A DNA stretch of 64,000 bases from Alphaproteobacteria bacterium UBA6411 (GTDB lineage Bacteria > Pseudomonadota > Alphaproteobacteria > CAAGCB01 > CAG-977): assembly GCA_002438565.1 (NCBI GenBank), contig DJPN01000013.1:52700-116699 (forward strand), written 5' to 3'. This document shows positions 33,043-41,572 of this stretch, piece by piece. The position numbers and the translations under genes are program-made. Position 1 is the stretch's first letter; the number at the start of each line of letters is the position of its first letter. The notes below the pieces were generated by a model. That model did no database searches and had not been told where the DNA came from. It saw only the letters and a program-made list of their open reading frames with translations.

Positions 33043-34479
33043 TTAGGCGGAACGCTTTAAACAATCCGCCAGCAACTTAAATCCGAAACGGGCGTAATTT
33101 TTCAAAACGCGCGGATGAAAAGCCCCCTGCGCCAGTTTTTTCAGAATGTAAGACGGGCGCAAATGGTATTTCAGCAGCGTTTTTTTGCGGAAAGCCTGCA
33201 ATTCCTTGATGGACAGGAAGTTTGTCCCGATGGTCGGCGCGTTGAAGTAATCTTTGCCCAAAACGGTTTCGTCAATCAAGCCGTCGCGCTTTGCCAAGTC
33301 GTGCAGTTCCGTTCCGTAAAACGGCGCGGCAAGGTGCAGTTCCACAAAATCGGCGTTGATTTTTTTCATCAGATCCGCCGTTTGGCGCAGGTGTTCCTTT
33401 GTTTCCCACGGAAAGCCGACAAGGTAAAACCCGTAAATCTTCAATCCCGCTTTTTTCGCCATTTTCGCGGCGGCAAGGTTCTGTTCGACGGTCGTTCCTT
33501 TGCGCGCTTTCTGCAGGGTATCGGGACTGCCCGATTCAAAACCGAACGCAACCAGCCAGCAGCCCGCCTGTTTCATCTTTTGCAGCGTTTCAAAGTCAAT
33601 CGGATTCACGCGGGAATTGGCGACCCATGCGATTTTACCCTTTAAATCCGACTGCGAAATCAAATCGCATAACCGGATTGTCCAGTTTTTGTCGTAAGTG
33701 AACGTGTCTGATTTGAAAAAGAAGTTGCGGATTTTGTATTTGTCGAAACATTCTTTCATTTCCGCGTAAATGCTTTCGGGCGAACGCAGGCGCAGTTTGC
33801 GTCCCGAAATATGCGGAGTCAGACAGAACAAGCACCGCGCCGGACATCCGCGCGACGTTGAGATGGTCGCTTGCGGTTCCTGCGTGTCGGGGCGGACGTA
33901 CAGCGCGTTGTTCATCAAATCGCGCGCGGGGAACGGCAAAGCGTCCAAGTCTTCGCGCCATTTGGAAAAATCCGTTTTCAGCCAACGCCCGTCCTTTTTA
34001 TACAAAATGCCGTCGGGATACGCGCCGCTGTGATAATGCGCCGTCATCAGCGCGCCGATGATGAAATCCGATTCCCCGCCGATAAGGTAATCGACAGCTA
34101 TCAAATCCAGCCGGGCGACAAGGGCGTCTTCGGGGTCGAAGAAAATCGCGCCTTTCAAAATGACAACCAGATTGGGGAATTTCGTTTTGACCGTGCGGAC
34201 GATTTTCAAATCGTCGAAAACGGTTGCATTGGTCGTGCTGACAAACAGCACGTCGGCGTTGTTCAAATCGTTCAGCAAATCATCAACCGTCAAGCCTTCC
34301 GTTTGATAATCCTTGACAAAAACGGCATAGCCCAAATTGCGCAGAACCGCCGCACCCGCGCCCAAATCGTTGCAGGCGCGAACCGTCGTCGCTGTCGAAG
34401 CGGAGATATTGGATTGACAACGGTCTTCGCCGCGCTGGAACAAAGGCGACGGCGGGTAAACGAAGTGTACGGACGGCAT
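33043..34479 (-). CDS. B12-binding-domain radical SAM protein
   Basis: A 478-residue enzyme. The N-terminal half is a cobalamin-binding Rossmann domain (GAGAAVLRNLGYAV, ADVLFVSTTNATVFDDL), lacking the DxHxxG motif as is usual in this class. The cluster motif CPARCLFC gives Cys212, Cys216 and Cys219 for a [4Fe-4S] centre, followed by FKSDTFTYD and FGFESGSPDTL. The C-terminal tail is basic. It resembles the BchE/HpnJ-like group that performs methylation or cyclisation of lipids and pigments. No pathway gene is adjacent, so substrate is unknown. The ATG at 34479 is supported by AAGGAA. Confidence 0.8.
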   Translation of the reverse strand: MPSVHFVYPPSPLFQRGEDRCQSNISASTATTVRACNDLGAGAAVLRNLGYAVFVKDYQTEGLTVDDLLNDLNNADVLFVSTTNATVFDDLKIVRTVKTKFPNLVVILKGAIFFDPEDALVARLDLIAVDYLIGGESDFIIGALMTAHYHSGAYPDGILYKKDGRWLKTDFSKWREDLDALPFPARDLMNNALYVRPDTQEPQATISTSRGCPARCLFCLTPHISGRKLRLRSPESIYAEMKECFDKYKIRNFFFKSDTFTYDKNWTIRLCDLISQSDLKGKIAWVANSRVNPIDFETLQKMKQAGCWLVAFGFESGSPDTLQKARKGTTVEQNLAAAKMAKKAGLKIYGFYLVGFPWETKEHLRQTADLMKKINADFVELHLAAPFYGTELHDLAKRDGLIDETVLGKDYFNAPTIGTNFLSIKELQAFRKKTLLKYHLRPSYILKKLAQGAFHPRVLKNYARFGFKLLADCLKRSA

Positions 34480-34490
34480 AAAGTTCCTTA

Positions 34491-34515
34491 AACAAAACGC
34501 CCCGTGAAAGGGGCG
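34491..34515 (-). terminator. Intrinsic terminator of tRNA-Leu
   Basis: CGCCCC-TTTCAC-GGGGCG followed by TTTTGTT on the minus strand, 6 bases after the tRNA 3' end and before the radical SAM gene. Confidence 0.8.
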
Positions 34516-34520
34516 AAGTT

Positions 34521-34607
<87 letters not shown>

Positions 34608-34616
34608 GTTATTTCT

Positions 34617-34645
34617 TATCTAACAAATTTAGCGGACATTGACAA
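34617..34645 (-). promoter_or_regulatory. Promoter of tRNA-Leu
   Basis: On the minus strand TTGTCA (34640-34645) and TAGATA (34617-34622) are spaced by 17 bases and end about 10 bases before the tRNA 5' end. Confidence 0.65.
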
Positions 34646-34659
34646 CAACGATTTTCGGT

Positions 34660-35628
34660 TTAACCGAAAAAACCGTACTCGCCGAAGCTTTTGACCCCGT
34701 GGTGAAAACGCAGTTTTTTAATGTATTCGGTCGGGTCTTTGGGGGTAACAAGCGCGGTCGGGTCGCGGTTCAGCCAGTCATACGCGCGCGTCAGCAAAAA
34801 GCGCAAAGCGCTGCCCCGCGCCAACAGCGGCAAAGCGTGCTTTTCGCCGTCGGACAAGGGGCGGATTTGGTTGTACCCCGCAATCAGGCAGGCGGCTTTC
34901 GTCGCGTTCAGCTCCCACCCCCGCGGTTCGAAGCACCACGCGTTCAGGCAAATCGCCAGTTCATAGGCATACATGTCCGTGCAGGCAAAGTAAAAATCGA
35001 TAATGCCCGACAGCTTCGCATCCGTAAAAAACACGTTGTCGGGAAACAAATCCGCATGAATCACGCCCGTCGGCAAATCCGTTTTCCATTTGGCGGCGAT
35101 GTCTTCAAATTCGTAGCAAAGCTCGTCGTACAGGCCGTCCGCGATTTCGTTCGCGCGCCCGCCGATTTTGGCAATCAGCTTTTCCCAGCCCGCAACGGAC
35201 AAATCGTTGCCGCGCTTCATCGGAAAATCCGCGCCCGCCGCGTGCATTTTCGCCATTGCCCGTCCCAGGGCAAGGCAATGTTCGGGCTTGATTTTTTTGA
35301 CCGACTGTCCCGACAGAAACGTCGTAATGCACGCTTTTTTCCCCGCCAAGTCCTGCAAAGCGCTGCCGTCTTTGGCGCAAACGGGCAAAGGACACGACAA
35401 ACCGTTTTTTTTCAAATGCGTCATCAGATTCAAAAAAAACGGCAGTTCTGCGGGATTGACGCGCTTTTCGTAAATCGTCAGCAAATACAAATCGCGGTCG
35501 GTGCGCAAAAAGTAATTCGTGTTTTCGATGCCGCCCGCAATGTCCGTCAGCGACACCGCGCGTCCGATGTCGTATCGGGCGACAAAGTCGTCAAGCTGTT
35601 CGGGGGATACGCGCGTGTAAACCGCCAT
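34660..35628 (-). CDS. thrB: Homoserine kinase (ThrB, choline kinase-like type)
   Basis: A 322-residue kinase of the aminoglycoside phosphotransferase fold, the form used by alphaproteobacteria for threonine synthesis. It starts MAVYTRVSPEQLDDF and shows GGIENTNYFL, the catalytic loop GVIHADLFPDNVFF and the metal site GIIDFYFACTDMYAYELAI. It begins one base after the ispH stop and is the last gene of a three-gene operon. An AAxxFTAR-like unrelated GHMP homoserine kinase is not present in the window. Confidence 0.92.
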   Translation of the reverse strand: MAVYTRVSPEQLDDFVARYDIGRAVSLTDIAGGIENTNYFLRTDRDLYLLTIYEKRVNPAELPFFLNLMTHLKKNGLSCPLPVCAKDGSALQDLAGKKACITTFLSGQSVKKIKPEHCLALGRAMAKMHAAGADFPMKRGNDLSVAGWEKLIAKIGGRANEIADGLYDELCYEFEDIAAKWKTDLPTGVIHADLFPDNVFFTDAKLSGIIDFYFACTDMYAYELAICLNAWCFEPRGWELNATKAACLIAGYNQIRPLSDGEKHALPLLARGSALRFLLTRAYDWLNRDPTALVTPKDPTEYIKKLRFHHGVKSFGEYGFFG

Positions 35629-35629
35629 G

Positions 35630-36580
35630 TTATTCGTCCGTCAGACTGTGCGGCAGGGGAAAGCGGACTTTTTCCTCGGTTTCGACGTGTTCGGACAAAG
35701 TGATGTCGAAATGCTCGGATACGGCGGAAATGACTTCTGTCACCAATTCCTCGGGCGCGGAAGCCCCAGCGGTCAGCCCCAGCACTTTAACGCCGTTCAG
35801 TTCTTTCCAATCGATTTCCGCCGCTCTTTGCACCAGAATCGAGCGGGTGCATCCCGCTTCTTTCGCGACTTCGACCAAGCGTTTGGAGTTCGACGAATTC
35901 GGCGAACCGATGACCATCAGCAAATCGCATTTTGCGGCAATCGCTTTGACCGCGCGCTGGCGGTTCGTCGTCGCATAGCAAATGTCGTTGTCGTGCGGTT
36001 TGACCAAATCGGGGAAAGTTTGACGCAGCGTGTCCAGCATTTGCGCCGTTTCGTCCAAGGACAGCGTCGTTTGCGTCACATAGCCCAGTTTGTCCGCCCA
36101 ATCGGCGGGAATCGTTTTGATTTCGGCGACATCGGAAATCAGCTTGATTTCCGTTTCGGGAATCTGTCCCATCGTGCCGATGACTTCGGGATGCCCCTTG
36201 TGCCCGATAAGCAGGGTTTTGCGCCCTTCGCGGTAGTTTTTCAGCGCTTCCTTGTGGACTTTTTCGACCAAAGGACACGTCGCGTCCAGCGTCGTCAGAT
36301 TGCGGCGCTTGGCTTCCTCGACCACGGAAAGCGGAACGCCGTGCGCGGAAAAAATAACGACCGCGCCGTCGGGGACTTCGTTCAGTTCGTTGACGAACAC
36401 GGCGCCTTGACTCGCCAGTTTTTCAACGACGTATTTGTTGTGCACGATTTCATGGCGCACATAAACGGGCGTGCCGAATTTTTGCAAAGCCAGCGACACA
36501 ATCCGCACCGCGCGCGTCACACCCGCGCAAAATCCGCGCGGCGACGCCAGCAATACCGTCAAAGGGGTTTTGTTCGTCAT
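35630..36580 (-). CDS. ispH: 4-hydroxy-3-methylbut-2-enyl diphosphate reductase
   Basis: A 316-residue [4Fe-4S] enzyme that performs the last step of the MEP isoprenoid pathway. Cluster ligands are in SPRGFCAGV (Cys18), LDATCPLV and DICYATTNRQ; substrate residues include EIVHNKYVV, FSAHGV, GHKGHPEV and SPNSSNS. The ATG at 36580 gives the normal N-terminus; the longer frame is an upstream extension into the previous gene. It is linked to thrB, as in many alphaproteobacteria. Confidence 0.96.
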   Translation of the reverse strand: MTNKTPLTVLLASPRGFCAGVTRAVRIVSLALQKFGTPVYVRHEIVHNKYVVEKLASQGAVFVNELNEVPDGAVVIFSAHGVPLSVVEEAKRRNLTTLDATCPLVEKVHKEALKNYREGRKTLLIGHKGHPEVIGTMGQIPETEIKLISDVAEIKTIPADWADKLGYVTQTTLSLDETAQMLDTLRQTFPDLVKPHDNDICYATTNRQRAVKAIAAKCDLLMVIGSPNSSNSKRLVEVAKEAGCTRSILVQRAAEIDWKELNGVKVLGLTAGASAPEELVTEVISAVSEHFDITLSEHVETEEKVRFPLPHSLTDE

Positions 36581-36581
36581 A

Positions 36582-37016
36582 TCAGTTCCATTCGTCGGAT
36601 TTGGTGATGTCCAGCTGTCCGTGTTTGCATTTCGGGCAGACAATCGCTTTGGTCAAATCCAGCTTGACCAGCGTGCGCCCGCAATCCAGACAGGTGAAGT
36701 CGGGCTTGAAATCGCCGCCCTTGTATAAAAAGTGGTAGGTGAAGCGGTTGTAGAGTCTGAAGCAATGCGGGCAGACGTAGGGCTGATGTTCCCACGTTTT
36801 CAAAATGACGGGGCGGTGTTTGCGGATGAAATCGCGGATAAAATCGACTTCGTGAGGATTGTCGACGATGTATTGGTTGAAGTTGACGCCGACTTCGCGT
36901 TCTTCCTCGGATGCGAAATTCCGCGTTCCCAGCGCCAAGTCGGTTTTGCCGATTCCGAATTTCCCCGTAAACGTGAAATCGCACTCATTGCACGCGAATT
37001 GAACCAGTTTGCCCAT
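36582..37016 (-). CDS. Zinc-ribbon protein of unknown function
   Basis: A 144-residue protein with four Cys-x2-Cys pairs: CNEC near the start and CPHC, CLDC and CPKC in the last 60 residues, enough for two zinc sites. The intervening part is acidic-aromatic (NFNQYIVDNPHEVDFIRDFIRKH). The ATG at 37016 has a GGGGGG site upstream. It is the first gene of an operon with ispH and thrB, one base from ispH. I recognise no family; a nucleic-acid or protein-binding role is possible. Confidence 0.65.
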   Translation of the reverse strand: MGKLVQFACNECDFTFTGKFGIGKTDLALGTRNFASEEEREVGVNFNQYIVDNPHEVDFIRDFIRKHRPVILKTWEHQPYVCPHCFRLYNRFTYHFLYKGGDFKPDFTCLDCGRTLVKLDLTKAIVCPKCKHGQLDITKSDEWN

Positions 37017-37159
37017 GAAAAGCCCCCCTGTTGTCCAAAGATACGGCACTTTGGCACATTTTTTTCAAACTCTCAACCTTTTATATTTTTTGTTTCGGGC
37101 AAGTTGTGCTATAACAGAAAAAATTTCGTTTTCACACTCTCATTTTTTAAGGAGAAATC

Positions 37160-39133
37160 ATGGTTGCACATAAAGATTTAGCGAATGCCGTCCGTTTTCT
37201 GGCCGCCGAAGGCGTGCAGAAAGCCAATTCGGGTCACCCCGGCATGCCGATGGGCATGGCGGACGTCGCTACCGTTTTGTTCACGAAATTCTTGAAGTTC
37301 GACGCGAAAGCCCCGCATTGGGCTGACCGCGACCGCTTCGTCCTGTCCGCGGGACACGGTTCAATGCTGTTGTACAGCCTGCTGTATCTGACGGGCTATG
37401 AACAGGCGACTTTGGATCAGCTGAAAAGCTTCCGTCAGCTGGGTTCGCGCTGCGCCGGCCACCCCGAATACGGTCATCTGGAAGGAATCGAAACCACGAC
37501 CGGACCTTTGGGGCAGGGCATTTCCACCGCCGTCGGCATGGCGATTGCGGAAAAACTGCTCGCCGCCCGTTACGGCAAGGAAATCGTCGACCACTACACC
37601 TACGTCATTTGCGGCGACGGCTGCTTGATGGAAGGCATTTCCGAAGAAGCGATTTCTCTGGCGGGTCATTTGCGCTTGAACAAAATGATTGTGCTGTGGG
37701 ACGACAATAAAATCACAATCGACGGTTCGACGTCGGTTGCGACTTCGACGAATCAGCGCAAACGCTTTGAAGCGAACGGCTGGAACACGGACGAATGTGA
37801 CGCGTACAATCCCGAAGAAATCGAAGCCGCCATCGCGCGCGCCAAAAAATCCGACAAGCCGACCTTGATCGCCTGCCATTCCATTATCGGCTACGGCGCG
37901 GCGAAAGAAGGCACCAGCAAAGTTCACGGTTCGCCCATCGGCGCGGAAGATTTGCTGGCCGCCCGCAAACGTTTGGGCTTCGAGTATGCTCCGTTTGAAG
38001 TGCCGCAGAACATTCTGGACGCTTGGCGCGCCGCGGGCGTTCGCGGAAAAGCCGACCGCGAAGCGTGGGAAGCCCGCTTTGCCGCCATGGACGAAGCGAA
38101 AAAAGCCGAATTCGACCGCACGGTTCTGCACCACATCCTGCCCAAAGGCTGGAAAGAAAAAATGCAGGCGTACAAGGAACAGCTGCTGGCCGACAAACCC
38201 AAGGTCGCCACGCGCAAAGCGTCGCAGATGGCTTTGGACGTTCTGGTTCCCGCGATTCCCGAACTGTTGGGCGGTTCCGCGGATTTGACCGCGTCCAACT
38301 TGACGAACGCCAAAGCGTCCGTGTCCGTCACTCCCGATGATTTTTCGGGCAACTACATGCATTACGGCATCCGCGAACACGGCATGGCCGCCGCGATGAA
38401 CGGCATTGCCCTGCACGGCGGATTTATTCCGTATTCGGGTGCGTTCCTGGTGTTCATGGACTACTTGAAGCCGTCGTTGCGTTTGGCCGCGCTGATGGGC
38501 ATCCGCACGATTTACGTTCTGACGCACGATTCCATCGGCGTCGGCGAAGACGGCCCGACGCACCAGCCGATTGAACATCTGGCGAGCATGCGCGCTATTC
38601 CGAACGTCAACGTTTTCCGTCCCTGCGACGTGATTGAAACGGCTGAATGTTGGGAATTGGCGATTGAATCCGAACATGCTCCGTCCGTTTTGGCGTTGTC
38701 GCGCCAGAACCTGCCGACGCTGCGCACGTCCGTTTCCGAAAACCTGTCCGCCAAGGGCGCTTACATCATCCGCGACTGCGAAGGCGCGCGCGACGTGACC
38801 TTGATTGCGACGGGTTCAGAAGTCGAAATCGCCGTCAAAGCCAAAGATTTGCTGGCGGAAAAGGGTGTCAAAGCCGTTGTCGTTTCGATGCCGTCTTGGG
38901 AAATGTTTGAAAAACAGGATGCCGCGTACAAAAAAGCCGTGTTGGGCGACTGCCCGCGCGTTGCCGTCGAATCGCAGGGCGCGTTCGGTTGGGAAAGATA
39001 CACGGGATTGGACGGCGCGATTGTCGCGATGCGTTCGTTCGGCGCGTCCGCCCCTGCGGAACAGCTGTACGAACACTTCGGCATTACGCCGAACGCCGTT
39101 GCCGCCGCCGCGATGGGCTGCTTGAAAAAGTAA
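37160..39133 (+). CDS. tkt: Transketolase
   Basis: A 657-residue thiamine diphosphate enzyme of the pentose phosphate pathway. NSGHPGMPMG near the start, the ThDP motif from GDG (152-154) to the WDDNKITIDG stretch, and the pyrimidine-binding region YGIREHGMAAAMNGIALHGG are present, as are SIGVGEDGPTHQP and the C-terminal domain. TAA is followed 25 bases later by fba, and both probably share a transcript. A TATAAC box at 37110-37115 lies 44 bases upstream of the ATG. Confidence 0.97.
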   Translation: MVAHKDLANAVRFLAAEGVQKANSGHPGMPMGMADVATVLFTKFLKFDAKAPHWADRDRFVLSAGHGSMLLYSLLYLTGYEQATLDQLKSFRQLGSRCAGHPEYGHLEGIETTTGPLGQGISTAVGMAIAEKLLAARYGKEIVDHYTYVICGDGCLMEGISEEAISLAGHLRLNKMIVLWDDNKITIDGSTSVATSTNQRKRFEANGWNTDECDAYNPEEIEAAIARAKKSDKPTLIACHSIIGYGAAKEGTSKVHGSPIGAEDLLAARKRLGFEYAPFEVPQNILDAWRAAGVRGKADREAWEARFAAMDEAKKAEFDRTVLHHILPKGWKEKMQAYKEQLLADKPKVATRKASQMALDVLVPAIPELLGGSADLTASNLTNAKASVSVTPDDFSGNYMHYGIREHGMAAAMNGIALHGGFIPYSGAFLVFMDYLKPSLRLAALMGIRTIYVLTHDSIGVGEDGPTHQPIEHLASMRAIPNVNVFRPCDVIETAECWELAIESEHAPSVLALSRQNLPTLRTSVSENLSAKGAYIIRDCEGARDVTLIATGSEVEIAVKAKDLLAEKGVKAVVVSMPSWEMFEKQDAAYKKAVLGDCPRVAVESQGAFGWERYTGLDGAIVAMRSFGASAPAEQLYEHFGITPNAVAAAAMGCLKK

Positions 39134-39158
39134 TTTTTAACAAAGGAGTACGACTCAA

Positions 39159-40217
39159 ATGTCTATGATCAGCTTACGCCAGTTATTGGACCATGCCGCG
39201 GAATACGGCTATGGGATGCCGGCTTTCAACATCAACAACATGGAACAGATTTTGGCGGTTATGGCCGCGGCGAAGAAAACCGATTCGCCCGTCATTCTGC
39301 AGACGTCCAAAGGCGCGCGTTCCTATGCGGGCGATCCGATGATTCGCCGCATGGTCGAAGCCGCCGCGGAAATGTATCCCGAAATCCCCGTGTGCCTGCA
39401 TCAGGACCACGGCTCGTCCGTTGCAACTTGCGTCACCGCTTTGGCGAACAGCTACACGTCCGTCATGATGGACGGTTCGCTGAAAGACGGCAAACCCGCC
39501 GACCACGCTTACAATGCGGAAGTGTCGGGCACGGTCGCTAAATTCGCGCACATGATCGGCGCGTCCGTGGAAGCCGAACTGGGCTGCATCGGTTCGCTGG
39601 AAACGGGCAAGGGCGAAAAGGAAGACGGTCACGGATTTGACGGCGCAATCGACAAAAAGAAACTCTTGACCGATCCCGATGAAGCTTATGATTTCGTCAA
39701 AGCGACGAACATTGACGCTTTGGCGGTCGCCATCGGCACGTCGCACGGTGCGTACAAATTCACGCGCAAACCCGACGGCGCGATTTTGTCGATTGACACG
39801 ATTAAGAAAATCCACGCCAAAATCCCGACGGTTCATTTGGTCATGCACGGTTCGTCGTCCGTCCCGCAGGAATTGCAGGATATGATTAACGAATTCGGCG
39901 GTCAGATTCCGCAGACCTACGGCGTGCCTGTCGAAGAAATTCAAGAAGGCATCAAATACGGCGTGCGCAAAGTCAACGTCGACACCGACTGCCGTATGGC
40001 GATGACGGCGGCGATTCGCAAAGTCTTTGCGACGAAGCCCGCCGAATTCGACGTACGCAAATACATGGGTCCCGCGATGGAAGAAATGCAGAAAGTCTGC
40101 GAAGCCCGCTACGAACAGTTCGGCGCGGCCGGTCACGCTTCCAAAATCAAACCCATTTCGCTGGCGGATATGGCGAAACGCTACCAGTCGGGCGAATTGG
40201 ACCACAAACTGGCTTAA
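39159..40217 (+). CDS. fba: Class II fructose-bisphosphate aldolase
   Basis: A 352-residue zinc aldolase of the CbbA/FbaA type. The zinc motif HQDH is at 81-84, with VEAELGCIGSLE, GTSHGAYKF and VMHGSSSVP later, and the CbbA-like segment KVNVDTDCRMAMTAAIRK. It joins the tkt product path to glycolysis. Such aldolases in other alphaproteobacteria sit with Calvin-cycle genes; no RuBisCO or phosphoribulokinase is present in this window. Confidence 0.95.
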   Translation: MSMISLRQLLDHAAEYGYGMPAFNINNMEQILAVMAAAKKTDSPVILQTSKGARSYAGDPMIRRMVEAAAEMYPEIPVCLHQDHGSSVATCVTALANSYTSVMMDGSLKDGKPADHAYNAEVSGTVAKFAHMIGASVEAELGCIGSLETGKGEKEDGHGFDGAIDKKKLLTDPDEAYDFVKATNIDALAVAIGTSHGAYKFTRKPDGAILSIDTIKKIHAKIPTVHLVMHGSSSVPQELQDMINEFGGQIPQTYGVPVEEIQEGIKYGVRKVNVDTDCRMAMTAAIRKVFATKPAEFDVRKYMGPAMEEMQKVCEARYEQFGAAGHASKIKPISLADMAKRYQSGELDHKLA

Positions 40218-40236
40218 CCTGCCGATTAAACACATT

Positions 40237-40267
40237 GAAAAGCCCTCTTGCAAAAGAGGGCTTTTTT
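40237..40267 (+). terminator. Intrinsic terminator of the tkt-fba operon
   Basis: AAGCCCTCTT and AAGAGGGCTT pair around a CAA loop, then TTTTTT. It follows the fba stop by 20 bases. Confidence 0.88.
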
Positions 40268-40294
40268 GCTATCCTGTAAAAAAAGAGGTCTGTC

Positions 40295-40528
40295 ATGATT
40301 ATATCGAAATTCATTCCGAATTTTTTGCTCTGTTTCGTTTGCCTGTTTTTGCTGGTTTGGTTGGGAACGGGATTTGACGACCGCATGACTTTTTCATGGT
40401 ACGCGTATACGATAGAAGCAGTTCTCAGTATTTTTTACGGCTGGACGAAAAGCGCGAACTTAAACACGATTGAACCAGAAGACAAGCCGCATCCGCATCG
40501 TCATCGGCCGATGCCGCCGCGGGCATAA
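40295..40528 (+). CDS. Small membrane protein of unknown function
   Basis: A 77-residue protein with two hydrophobic segments (LLCFVCLFLLVWLG and AYTIEAVLSIFYGW) and a His/Pro-rich hydrophilic tail. An AAGAGGTCTGTC ribosome site precedes the ATG. No known family is recognised. It ends 4 bases from the convergent trxB stop, which suggests a real gene filling the space. Confidence 0.55.
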   Translation: MIISKFIPNFLLCFVCLFLLVWLGTGFDDRMTFSWYAYTIEAVLSIFYGWTKSANLNTIEPEDKPHPHRHRPMPPRA

Positions 40529-40532
40529 ACAA

Positions 40533-41462
40533 TCAGCCCAGATATTTTTCCGCCGCCAAAGCCGCGCGGCAGCCGCCCGCCGCCGCCGTAATCGCTTGGC
40601 GGCAGCTGATTTCCTGCACATCGCCGGCGACAAACACGCCGTCGACGTTTGTCAAAGCCGTTCCCGCGCGCGCAGGGACGATAAAGCCCGATTCGTCCAT
40701 ATCCAGCTGCCCTTTGAACAATTCCGTATTGGGCGTGTGGCCGATAGCGACAAACAGGCCGTCGATTTCCAGTGTGGAACGGTCGCCCGTCAAGGTGTTT
40801 TCCAAAATGACGCCTTTCAATCCGCCGTCAGCTTGGGTGCCGATATAGCTTGTCGGAACGCTGTTCCATAAAATTTTGATTTTCGGATTTTCAAACAGCC
40901 GTTTTTGCATGGTTTGGTCTGCCCGCAGCGAATCGCGGCGGTGAATCAAGTAAACCTCGTCCGCCAGATTCGCCAAGTACAAGGCTTCCTCCGCCGCAGT
41001 GTTGCCGCCGCCGACAACGGCGACTTTTTTCTTGCGGTAAAAGAAGCCGTCGCACGTCGCGCACGCCGAAACGCCGTAGCCGCGCAATTCTTCTTCGTTG
41101 GGCAAATTCAGCCAGCGCGCGGAAGCCCCCGTTGCGACAATCAGCGCATCGTAAGTGTAAACATCGCCCGAATCCAGAGTGATTTCCTTTTTGGCCAAAT
41201 CGGCAGAAACGGCCGTGTCCTCAACGATTTGCGCGCCGATGTTTTCGGCTTGTTCACGCATCCTGTCCATCAGCTCCGCTCCCGAAATTTTTTCGGGAAA
41301 TCCGGGGAAGTTTTCAATGTCGGACGTTTGCGTCAGCTGTCCGCCCGTTTGCGGTCCCGCGATGACGACGGTTTTTTTTGCCGCGCGCGCCGCATAAATC
41401 GCGGCGGTGTATCCCGCGGGGCCCGAACCCAAAATCAATACGGAAGCGTGCTGTGTCGTCAT
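40533..41462 (-). CDS. trxB: Thioredoxin reductase
   Basis: A 309-residue flavoprotein. FAD site GSGPAGYTAAIYAARA (12-17), redox pair CATC (134/137) and NADPH site GGGNTAAEEA are as in TrxB, and the C-terminal GVFVAGDVQE segment binds FAD. It reduces thioredoxin. The ATG at 41462 has a GAAAGGA site; the frame runs on upstream without support. Confidence 0.95.
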   Translation of the reverse strand: MTTQHASVLILGSGPAGYTAAIYAARAAKKTVVIAGPQTGGQLTQTSDIENFPGFPEKISGAELMDRMREQAENIGAQIVEDTAVSADLAKKEITLDSGDVYTYDALIVATGASARWLNLPNEEELRGYGVSACATCDGFFYRKKKVAVVGGGNTAAEEALYLANLADEVYLIHRRDSLRADQTMQKRLFENPKIKILWNSVPTSYIGTQADGGLKGVILENTLTGDRSTLEIDGLFVAIGHTPNTELFKGQLDMDESGFIVPARAGTALTNVDGVFVAGDVQEISCRQAITAAAGGCRAALAAEKYLG

Positions 41463-41539
41463 GGCGAATCCTTTCAAAACAAATTTCTTTATTTGTAGCT
41501 TGTTTTCGTTTTGCAAACAACTGAAATCGCAGAAATGAA

Positions 41540-41572
41540 AAAGGCGGGGTAAATCCCCGCCTTTCGTTTTAT
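41540..41572 (-). terminator. Intrinsic terminator of aspS
   Basis: GGCGGGG and CCCCGCC pair with a short loop; a run of five T follows on the minus strand. It overlaps the last codons of aspS, which is common for compact operons. Confidence 0.8.

Noticed and set aside
37361..38677. Long minus-strand frame opposite tkt
   Set aside because: Transketolase is full length and clear on the plus strand; the antisense product is Arg/Phe/Val-rich without motifs.
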